A stretch of DNA of 64,000 bases from Bacillus sp. FJAT-27264. GTDB taxonomy: Bacteria; Bacillota; Bacilli; Paenibacillales; Paenibacillaceae. The stretch spans positions 578,443 through 642,442 of the forward strand of contig NZ_MAQW01000001.1 in assembly GCF_001682855.1 (NCBI RefSeq), written 5' to 3'. Of this stretch, positions 8,662-16,300 are shown one piece after another. The position numbers and the translations under genes were made by a program. Below the pieces are notes generated by a model. The model saw only the letters and a list, made by a program, of their open reading frames with translations. It did no database searches and was not told the origin of the DNA. The stretch's first letter is position 1; each line of letters starts with the position of its first letter.

Positions 8662-9372
8662 TTACAATTGTTCTACTTCTACGCTTTGTACATGATCGAT
8701 CTTCTTAATGAAGTAATAGATTTCCGTAGTGTACTGCTTATCGGGCACTGACAGCGTCAGATCAATCAGTTGGCATTGATTATCGAGATCCTTCAGCTTC
8801 ATATAACGGATTTTGAATTCGCGTTTTACGGACATGGACTCTTGGTCCTTGCCTTCTATCATCTTGATCAATTCGGTCATCCGGTAGTTGGGCTCGACTA
8901 CAATTTTGACCCCCACATCATGCCGGCTCAGCGCTTCCGGACCGACGGATTTGATCAGCATAGGAATAACATTGACCGCAAGAATTAGCAACATTACACC
9001 GGCAAAAGCTTCTGCATAAAATCCCGCCCCAATAGCAATCCCCAAGCCTGAGGCCGACCAGATCAACGCTGCCGAAGTCAAACCGGAAATGACCTCATTG
9101 CTTCTTCGAAGAATAACGCCTGCTCCGATAAAACCAACACCGCTTACCACCTGCGCCGCCAGTCTCATCGGGTCCATATTGGGATGGTTCGGGCCGCCAA
9201 ATTTGCTAAATGCCTGATTAGATACAATAGTGATCAGACAGCTCGCAATACAGATTACCATGCTAGGCCGCAAACCCAGTTGTTTGTGCTTGATCTGTCT
9301 GTCTATACCAATAAGCATTCCAAATAGCAGCGCCAGTCCAAGCTTCATCATCATTTCCAGTTCCATCATCAT
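8662..9372 (-). CDS. mgtC: MgtC/SapB-family inner-membrane protein
   Basis: About 236 residues. The N-terminal 130 residues have four to five membrane segments with MgtC hallmarks: LLFGMLIGIDRQIKHKQLGLRPSM, VVSGVGFIGAGVILR and GLTSAALIWSASGLGIAIGAGFY. The C-terminal 90 residues form an ACT-like soluble domain (VGVKIVVEPNYRMTELIKMIEG...). In Salmonella, MgtC supports growth at low Mg2+ and inhibits the F1Fo ATP synthase rather than transporting Mg2+. The ATG at 9372 has AGAGGAAG 8 bases ahead. The gene is preceded by an M-box riboswitch, a small ORF and a second terminator, which indicates induction when Mg2+ is scarce. Confidence 0.92.
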   Translation of the reverse strand: MMMELEMMMKLGLALLFGMLIGIDRQIKHKQLGLRPSMVICIASCLITIVSNQAFSKFGGPNHPNMDPMRLAAQVVSGVGFIGAGVILRRSNEVISGLTSAALIWSASGLGIAIGAGFYAEAFAGVMLLILAVNVIPMLIKSVGPEALSRHDVGVKIVVEPNYRMTELIKMIEGKDQESMSVKREFKIRYMKLKDLDNQCQLIDLTLSVPDKQYTTEIYYFIKKIDHVQSVEVEQL

Positions 9373-9410
9373 GATTCTCACTTCCTCTTGTACTTATTTT
9401 ATGGAAAAAC

Positions 9411-9439
9411 AAAAAAAGCCCTTCAGTTAAGAAGAGCTT
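9411..9439 (-). terminator. Second leader terminator, between small ORF and mgtC
   Basis: On the minus strand AAGCTCTTC pairs with GAAGGGCTT over nine positions (one G-U) around a 6-base loop and runs into seven T residues. It lies 47 bases after the small-ORF stop and about 40 bases before mgtC. It would block read-through unless an antiterminating event occurs. An equivalent hairpin sits at the same place in the mgtA leader. Confidence 0.75.
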
Positions 9440-9486
9440 CGAACGGCCATACGATATTCACTAGATTTGCATACCAAATAAACCTG

Positions 9487-9639
9487 TCAGCACGGTACTT
9501 TCCTTTCGTTCAATGAAACGAATAGCCCGAACCAACTAGGGACACATGGACACAGCGCTAGTAAACAGCCAGTCTTTTTTCTTCTTAAAACAAAGTAATG
9601 ATTCATATAAACTGCTCCTGAAAACCTGCTACTGTCCAT
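9487..9639 (-). CDS. Candidate small leader ORF of the mgtC operon (50 codons)
   Basis: The ATG at 9639 follows an AAAGGGGG ribosome site by 8 bases and lies 29 bases after the M-box terminator. The product would be 50 residues: MDSSRFSGAVYMNHYFVLRR..., then a hydrophobic stretch GCLLALCPCVPSWFGLFVSL and NERKVPC. Aligned without gaps to the small ORF in the mgtA leader, it shares M1, D2, S4, N13, F16, V17 and R19, with V/I at position 10. A second AGGAG lies ahead of an in-frame Met at codon 12, giving an alternative start. It could be a translated leader controlling the next terminator, or a small membrane peptide acting on MgtC. Neither is proved. Confidence 0.5.
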   Translation of the reverse strand: MDSSRFSGAVYMNHYFVLRRKKTGCLLALCPCVPSWFGLFVSLNERKVPC

Positions 9640-9661
9640 GTGATATTCCCCCTTTCATAAA

Positions 9662-9895
9662 TAAAAAACCCTCTAGATCAACTAGAGGGCTGCATAAGCG
9701 TAAGCACGCAAAAAAGATTCCGGCTCCCCCTGGTTGAGTTTTGGCACTATACAACGTAAAGAAATATCATCATTTCTTAGCTGCCTTATGGAAAGCCTTA
9801 TGCCGACAATCCCTGTTCTACCCGTAGGCATCTTTCGATGTTCCCGGGCAGCAGCCTGTGTTTGTATAGGAGCCTCGCCTAACGAGGACTATTAG
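9662..9895 (-). ncRNA. M-box (ykoK) Mg2+ riboswitch with terminator, mgtC operon
   Basis: Read on the minus strand from about 9890, the M-box core blocks occur in order: CTCGTTAGGCGAGGCTCCTA, then CTGCTGCCCGGGAACATCGA followed by AAGATGCCTACGGGTAGAAC, then AGGGATTGTCGGCATAAGGC. These are the conserved elements of the Mg2+-sensing aptamer. The expression platform ends in a perfect hairpin CCCTCTAG/CTAGAGGG followed by six T residues (9662-9689). High Mg2+ stabilises the aptamer and termination; low Mg2+ allows read-through toward mgtC. A sequence nearly identical in its core lies divergently at 10068-10290. Confidence 0.95.
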
Positions 9896-9907
9896 ATTAC
9901 TAGGTGG

Positions 9908-9936
9908 ATTTTACGCTCGCAGGGTCAGGTTGTCAA
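9908..9936 (-). promoter_or_regulatory. SigA-type promoter of the mgtC leader
   Basis: On the minus strand TTGACA (9931-9936) and TAAAAT (9908-9913) are separated by exactly 17 bp. Transcription would start about 10 bases upstream of the M-box, which fits. Confidence 0.75.
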
Positions 9937-10019
9937 TAGGCATTTTACTAACAAAATAGTAATCAGACACGGTGCTACGAAAACGTACATATATAGCATA
10001 ATGTTTCAAAAAAAACCGC

Positions 10020-10049
10020 TTGACTTTAATACATTACAAGGCTTACTAT
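10020..10049 (+). promoter_or_regulatory. SigA-type promoter of the mgtA leader
   Basis: TTGACT (10020-10025) followed after 17-18 bp by TTACTAT (10043-10049). It lies about 20 bp ahead of the plus-strand M-box. The -10 element is weaker than that of the divergent promoter. Confidence 0.6.
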
Positions 10050-10067
10050 TGCAGAGGAATTGAATAT

Positions 10068-10290
10068 GTCCTCGTTAGGTGAGGCTCCTATATGAACATA
10101 GGCCACTGCCCAGAAATATCGAAAGATGCCCATGGGTAGAACAGGGATTGCCGGATTAAGGCTTTTCATAATGTGGCTAAGAGTGTTATCACTCTTTACG
10201 TTGTATAGTGCCAAAACTCGACTAGGGGGAATACGCTGTTTTTTTGCGCGTTTTTTTAACCCTCTAGTTCGTCTAGAGGGTTTTTTATTT
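10068..10290 (+). ncRNA. M-box (ykoK) Mg2+ riboswitch with terminator, mgtA operon
   Basis: The M-box signature blocks are CTCGTTAGGTGAGGCTCCTA, then ACTGCCCAGAAATATCGAAA, GATGCCCATGGGTAGAACAG and GGATTGCCGGATTAAGGC. Downstream, AACCCTCTAG / CTAGAGGGTT with a T tract (10258-10290) forms the terminator. The linker GTATAGTGCCAAAACTCGAC is shared almost base for base with the minus-strand copy. The two M-boxes therefore look like a duplicated regulatory unit serving divergent operons. It is expected to switch mgtA off in high Mg2+. Confidence 0.95.
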
Positions 10291-10313
10291 GACCAAATAA
10301 GGGGGGATACCAC

Positions 10314-10451
10314 ATGGATGGCAGTCCGAGTTGTAGGAGAATCGTCGTAAATCAACAGTTTGTTCAGAGAGAGAACCGCGTTCTCTTTACGCTCCAATCA
10401 TTAATCTGCTTCATTCCCTGCGAAAAAAGTATCTCCGCCGGGTTTGTTTAA
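10314..10451 (+). CDS. Candidate small leader ORF of mgtA (45 codons)
   Basis: The ATG at 10314 lies 7 bases after an AAGGGGGG ribosome site and 31 bases after the M-box terminator. It encodes 45 residues beginning MDGSPSCRRIVVNQQFVQRE, with a hydrophobic run VLFTLQSLICFIPC further on. Seven of the first 19 residues match the divergent small ORF at identical positions (M1, D2, S4, N13, F16, V17, R19). Its stop lies 46 bases before a second terminator. The paired occurrence, strong ribosome site and conserved N-terminus argue for translation, but the peptide is not a family I recognise. Confidence 0.5.
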   Translation: MDGSPSCRRIVVNQQFVQRENRVLFTLQSLICFIPCEKSISAGFV

Positions 10452-10497
10452 GTATGCGTTTTTGACATGTGAGTGTAAAAAGAAGCGGTGTATCTAT

Positions 10498-10531
10498 AGC
10501 TCTCTCTGATTCTCAGGGAGAGCTTTTTTTT
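10498..10531 (+). terminator. Second leader terminator, between small ORF and mgtA
   Basis: AGCTCTCTCTGA pairs with TCAGGGAGAGCT over 12 positions (one G-U) around a 3-base loop and is followed by eight T residues. It stands 46 bases after the small-ORF stop and about 45 bases before the mgtA ribosome site. mgtA transcription must therefore pass two intrinsic terminators. Confidence 0.85.
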
Positions 10532-10589
10532 GCATTTCAAACCGCGACAAGCCGCAGACCGTAACTGTTTGCGCAAGGAGGAATTTCAC

Positions 10590-13232
10590 ATGTTCAAAAA
10601 CACAAAAAGCAAAGACCAAATGACCCAAACCATTGCAGAACGTCTCATTCAAGCTTCCATCTCCTCACAAGAGGATCTTATGGAGGATTACAGCACTCAT
10701 CAGCATGGACTTACGGAAGATGAAGCGAAACGGAGACTGGAGAAATACGGGCAAAATCAGATTGCTCACGACAAAACGCCCGCCTGGTACATCCAACTGC
10801 TGGCCTGCTTCAAAAATCCGTTTATTCTGATTCTACTCTCACTCGCAGCCTTTTCCTATTTTGTTGACAATGATGTTCAAGCCGTTATTATCATCGTTAC
10901 TATGGTTACTGTTAGTACAATAATCACCTTTACGCAGGAATTCCGCTCCTCACGAACCGCCGAGAAACTCAAAGCGATGGTCAAAACGACCGCCACGGTA
11001 ACCCGTAAATCAGAGCGGAAAGATGTGAATATGGAGCTTCTAGTGCCGGGCGATATTGTTCATCTTTCAGCAGGTGATATGGTTCCAGCAGATGTAAGAC
11101 TGATTGCTTCAAAAGATTTGCATGTTGCTGAATCTGCCCTGACCGGTGAAGCTATGCCCGTGGAGAAGCTGGACATTCTTCCCCGTGGAGCCATCTCACA
11201 GTCACGCAAGCAGAATAAACCTCTGAACGCGCTTGAACTGAGAAATATATGTTACATGGGCACCAACATTATCAGTGGTACAGCTACAGCTGTGGTTGTA
11301 GCAACAGGTTCCGACACTTATTTTGGCTCCATGGCTGGTACGCTGCTTGGCAAATCACCACTTACCAGCTTTGACAAGGGCGTAAAGAACATTACTTTTG
11401 TCCTGATCCGCTTCATGCTGATCATGGTACCGATTATTTTCGTCGTCAATGGTTTTACTAAAGGAGACTGGTGGGAGGCTTTGCTGTTCGGTTTGTCAGT
11501 AGCTGTTGGTCTGACTCCCGAAATGCTTCCGGTCATTGTAGCCGGCAATCTAGCCAAGGGCGCCGCAACTATGGCCCGCAACAAAGTAGTAGTCAAACGC
11601 CTAAATGCGATCCAAAACTTTGGAGCCATGGACATTTTATGTACGGATAAGACAGGAACACTAACCCAAGACAAGATTATTCTTGAGAAACATCTCGACG
11701 TTCATGGCCAGGAGAACAGCAAAGTACTGGAGTACGCCTTCTTGAACAGCTATCATCAGACAGGACTCAAAAACCTGCTGGATGTTGCCGTTCTCGAGCA
11801 TGCCGAGCTAACCCCTGCACTGGGCGCAGAACAAAACTATCGCATGATCGATGAGATCCCTTTCGACTTTAATCGTCGGCGCATGTCTGTAGTTCTCGAA
11901 ACAACGGAGAAAAATCACCTTTTGATCAGCAAAGGTGCTATGGAAGAGATGCTGGGCATTTGTACACATGTCTTGGATGGCGCTAAAGGCAAAATCCCTC
12001 TCACAGCTGATCTTATTGAAGAAGTACATTCTCTGGTACAGCAGATGAATGAAGATGGCCTGCGCGTGCTTGCCGTGGCGATTAAGGAAAGTGAAGCCAA
12101 AGAGGAGCTTTACGGAATTGCTGATGAGCAACAGCTTACGCTGGTCGGATATCTGGCTTTCCTTGATCCCCCAAAAGAAACAGCTAAAACTGCGATCCGT
12201 GCGCTAAAGGAAAGCGGCGTGGACGTCAAGGTAATTACCGGCGACAATGCTGCCGTCACGCGGAAAGTCTGTAAGGATGTAGGCATCAAAGTTAATGACA
12301 TTCTGATCGGCAGCTTTATCGATGATATGACGGATGAGCAGTTGGCTGCAGTCGCCGAGAAAACAACTGTTTTCGCTAAGGTGAATCCTATGCAAAAGGC
12401 ACGCATTGTACGTGTGCTGAAAAGCAATGGTCACACCGTAGGCTTCATGGGTGACGGCATCAACGATGCCATTTCCCTGAAAGAAGCGGATGTCGGCATT
12501 TCTGTCGATACAGCGGTCGATATTGCCAAAGAATCTGCAGATATTATTTTGCTTGAGAAGAGTCTGATGGTGCTGGAGCAAGGCGTCATTCAAGGCCGCA
12601 TTACCTTCGGTAATATGATTAAGTATATCAAGATGACGGCCAGCTCCAACTTTGGCAACATGTTCAGTGTATTGGTAGCCAGCGCATTTCTCCCATTCCT
12701 GCCTATGCTGCCGATCCACCTGCTGATCCAAAACCTGTTCTATGATGTTTCACAGCTCTCCATTCCATGGGACAAGATGGATAAGGAATATCTGCGGAAA
12801 CCGCAAAAATGGGATGCTAAATCCGTCAGCAGATTCATGGTGTTTATTGGCCCAATCAGTTCCATTTTTGATATCACGACCTATGCTTTGATGTGGTATG
12901 TGTTCTCGGCAAATTCCGTGGATCATCAGACCTTGTTCCAATCCGGTTGGTTTATCGAAGGTCTGCTCTCGCAGACACTGATCGTCCACATGATCCGCAC
13001 CGAAAAAATACCGTTTATCCAAAGCCGGGCCAGCGCGCCTGTCATCATCTTGACCAGCATCATTATGGGGCTTGGTATCTATCTGCCTTTCAGCGGATTC
13101 GGCGCCAGCATCGGCCTTCAGCCTCTGCCATTCGCCTACTTCCCTTGGCTGATTGCTACTCTGCTGGCTTACTGCGTGATGACTCAGCTCGTTAAGAAAT
13201 GGTACATCCGCAAGTTCCAAGAGTGGTTGTAA
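10590..13232 (+). CDS. mgtA: Mg2+-transporting P-type ATPase MgtA
   Basis: 880 residues, a full-length P3B-type ATPase that imports Mg2+ using ATP. Visible landmarks are an actuator loop LTGEAMPVEK and membrane-segment motif GLTPEMLPVIV. The phosphorylation site is DKTGTLT (Asp near residue 352), and the nucleotide domain contains KGAMEEML. The hinge motif is GDGINDA (near residue 621), followed by a six-segment C-terminal membrane domain with DVSQLSIPWD. The ATG at 10590 is set by AAGGAGG 8 bases upstream; the frame is open further up but has no ribosome site. Control by the M-box, a small ORF and two terminators predicts strong induction at low Mg2+. Confidence 0.96.
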   Translation: MFKNTKSKDQMTQTIAERLIQASISSQEDLMEDYSTHQHGLTEDEAKRRLEKYGQNQIAHDKTPAWYIQLLACFKNPFILILLSLAAFSYFVDNDVQAVIIIVTMVTVSTIITFTQEFRSSRTAEKLKAMVKTTATVTRKSERKDVNMELLVPGDIVHLSAGDMVPADVRLIASKDLHVAESALTGEAMPVEKLDILPRGAISQSRKQNKPLNALELRNICYMGTNIISGTATAVVVATGSDTYFGSMAGTLLGKSPLTSFDKGVKNITFVLIRFMLIMVPIIFVVNGFTKGDWWEALLFGLSVAVGLTPEMLPVIVAGNLAKGAATMARNKVVVKRLNAIQNFGAMDILCTDKTGTLTQDKIILEKHLDVHGQENSKVLEYAFLNSYHQTGLKNLLDVAVLEHAELTPALGAEQNYRMIDEIPFDFNRRRMSVVLETTEKNHLLISKGAMEEMLGICTHVLDGAKGKIPLTADLIEEVHSLVQQMNEDGLRVLAVAIKESEAKEELYGIADEQQLTLVGYLAFLDPPKETAKTAIRALKESGVDVKVITGDNAAVTRKVCKDVGIKVNDILIGSFIDDMTDEQLAAVAEKTTVFAKVNPMQKARIVRVLKSNGHTVGFMGDGINDAISLKEADVGISVDTAVDIAKESADIILLEKSLMVLEQGVIQGRITFGNMIKYIKMTASSNFGNMFSVLVASAFLPFLPMLPIHLLIQNLFYDVSQLSIPWDKMDKEYLRKPQKWDAKSVSRFMVFIGPISSIFDITTYALMWYVFSANSVDHQTLFQSGWFIEGLLSQTLIVHMIRTEKIPFIQSRASAPVIILTSIIMGLGIYLPFSGFGASIGLQPLPFAYFPWLIATLLAYCVMTQLVKKWYIRKFQEWL

Positions 13233-13259
13233 GACAACAACTTCTATTTATATAATTCA

Positions 13260-13306
13260 AATGCCCCCACAGAAGCTTGAAGCTGTCTGTGGGGGCATTC
13301 TATTTT
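13260..13306 (+). terminator. Terminator after mgtA (possibly bidirectional)
   Basis: AATGCCCCCACAGA and TCTGTGGGGGCATT form a 14-bp stem around AGCTTGAAGCTG, followed by CTATTTTA. It lies between the convergent mgtA and GH81 genes and could serve both, though the T tract on the minus side is weak. Confidence 0.8.
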
Positions 13307-13330
13307 ACTTAATTTCGAAAGAAATTCGCT

Positions 13331-16300
13331 TTATTTGTAGACATTCAGCTCAGAGATCGACCACCAGTAATTCGAAGGACCAGTGAGCTCGATTCTGAAG
13401 TATCTCGCCTGATGCTCCGGGAAGCTCAACTTTTGAACAGCAGTGCTGCCTGTTCCGGAAGTGATTTCTGTCCATTTCTTGGCATCGTGTGAGGCATATA
13501 CCCGATAAGCAGCAGCATAATCATCCGGTCTAGAAGAAGAGTCCAGCTCAATTTGCTTGAAGCTAGTAACGCTGCCCAAGTCTACTTGGAGCCATTGGCC
13601 TGCCGCTTGCGGAGCACCCGTGGTCCAGCTAGTATGCTTGTCCGCGTCAATAATATTCAATGGATTGGAGTCTCCGTAAGTAGAACCTGTAACCGTCCAT
13701 GCCGCACGATCCAGGACGATCGGAGCGTCATTCTCTGGAGCTTCACTTGGCAAAGCTTGTCGCTTGGCAATTCCGGAATTACGAATTTCAAGATCTGCGA
13801 TAGACCACCAGTTGCTGGCCTGCCCGGTTTGAAGTATCTTGATGTAACGTGCCGTTTGCTCCGGCAGTGTTATACGTTGATAACCTTCGGTTCCTTTTCT
13901 GTTTGCTACAGGCTGGCCCCAATTTACACCATCGTTCGATACATAGATTTGGTATCCCCGGGCGTAATCCGAATTAGAATGGCCGGAATTCAATAAGAGC
14001 GTATTAAAAGTCTTTGTCTGCCCCAGATCAACGCTCAACCACTGGCCATTGGTCTGCTTTTTTCCAGTGCTCCAGCGGGTATCGTTGCTACCGTCTACCA
14101 GATTGGCTGTCATTTCTGCACCGTTGCTGGAAGAAGCCGTAATCTTCCACTGAGAACGATCCTCTAGAGGAATGGTTGGAGTCTCCTGCAAGGGTTCTTT
14201 TCCTTTATTGAGTTGGGCAGCCGAAATTTCGGATACTGACCACCAATTGCTGGAAGAGTCGTTCAAGGCTACTTTAACGTATCTTGCAGACTGCAGCGGG
14301 AAAGACAAAGCCATGCTTGGTGCTGTACCCACACCGCTGGCTATTGGCTCGCCCCAATCCTCTCCGTCCTCGGAGGCATAAACAACATAGCTGTTGGCAT
14401 AATCGCCATAGTTAGTACCTGAGTTTACGAACAAAGTATCGAATTGTTCCATTTGTCCCATATCGACTTGAATCCACATCTTGTCAGTTTGAGCCGTACC
14501 ACTGGACCAACGGGTATCCAGCTTGCCATCCAGCATCTTCTCAGGTCCTTCACCGCCTGCACTGTTGGACGCCTTGGCTGTCCAAGCCGAACGGTCGAGG
14601 TAACGAACACCTGCACCAGCTTCAGGGCCGGTAAGCTTGGTTACTTTGGTTGGGTCTACAGAAACGATCGCAGAAGGATAGACGGTTGCCGTGCCCACTT
14701 TGCCAGTTTCATTATAGAAGTTGACTGTTTTGTCCACTCCAGATGGATTCCATACTTGCGCAGTATACTTTGTTCCATCATAGTATACGGTTGCTGCCGG
14801 ATCATCAGCCCAGATATCTGTGGAACGATTGCCGAGCGTCGCCATGCTATTAACGAACCAGTAGGTATTGAATACTTCATTCTTCTGCATATCTTTCGGA
14901 TTCCATTTTGCCAGAACGGCTTGCGGCTCGCTCAGACTTTGGAATGGCCAAATGAGATGCTGCCAGACGTCCTCAGGTCCGTTGTTATCAATCACCAGAC
15001 CATCATACAGCGCTTTTGCTTTTTCCGGCTCGCGGCCATAATAAGTCATCCACTCTGCGGTCGGCAGCCAGTGAATACCGTAAATATGCTGCGGATTTCC
15101 AGAGAAGAAGGTTCCATACAAGTAAGAACTACCATAGACTTGCCCTACAATATGATGCGGATAATCCGGCAACCAAATGTCTTTATCATAGTTGAACCAG
15201 TATTGCTCTACAGCTTTCTCTTCAGTGGTAAAGCCCCAAATTCCCGCATTACGATAAGTATCGTTTCCGGTAACCTCGCCCCACATATATTCACCAACCC
15301 AGCCGAACAGCGACTCTCCGCCGGCTTCGAGGTTGTTACCACTCTTGTTATCGGCATAGCCGCCTGCCCAGGAGTGACCTTCATACGGATCAAAGTTACG
15401 GAACCATGGGAATTCACTGTCTGTACGCGAAGGGTTCGCGTAGTCACGGATCAGTGTCTCTACCATCGGACCATAATCGCTTACGAATTCCTTATCAAAT
15501 TGTCCCAGGACAGCAGATGCAAAGACGTAATATCCGTAAGTAAAGTGATGATCAGTTAAGCCTACATTCATTCCGAATCCGCTGTGGTAAGGCATGATCG
15601 CGCCCCACTCTGGTGAATAATGGAAGTAGTAGGAATGCTTTGGTTCATCCTCGGAGTACGTATACCAATCCGTCAGAATCGTTTTGATCCAGCCCAAATA
15701 ACGATCTCTTCTCTCGGTATCGCCAATCTGGTCACTGATCAACGCTCCTACTGCCAGTGGGTGAAGCTTCTTGCCCTGCCAGTAAGGATCTAGAAGCATC
15801 AGGCCTCCGGCCATATCTGCATCCAGCATATCCAAATAAGCAATCAGCTCGGAACGGGAATAATTAGAATTATTTGGCTCCGCAAATTGTGGCACAATCC
15901 CGTTAAATCGATCTGTCGTTGTAAAGACATTGCCCTTATGCACCTTCAGTTCGCCTCGAATGGAAGGATAGGACAAGTCGGTAAGCTGCGAGTTCGTGAT
16001 TTTCCATTGATGAGGCAATAGTGCTTCAAGCGTTTCGTTAGAGAAACCAGGACGTTTCAACTCGGTCACCGCAGTGAAGCTGGTATTCACAAGCGCTTGA
16101 TTTTGATCATAGTTATAGTCTACCTGTGTGTCGGTGACAAAAGCATAACCATGCTGATAGTACAAATTCAGGTCGCTTGCAGAAGGCAGTGTAGCGAGAG
16201 ACAAATAATCTCCTTCGCCAAGCTTGATTTTCAGCATGCTGCCGATTTTCGTAAATGTCGTGCCCGGAGGAACGAAGACACCATAATTACGGACAAAAGT

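Noticed and set aside
10126..10350. 74-codon frame overlapping the plus-strand M-box
   Set aside because: It is in another frame through the riboswitch and terminator, without a ribosome site. The conserved small ORF starts at 10314.
14444..15559. Open frame of 371 codons on the plus strand inside the GH81 gene
   Set aside because: It lies wholly antisense to a well-supported enzyme gene, has no ribosome site and no domain pattern. It is a side effect of codon use.
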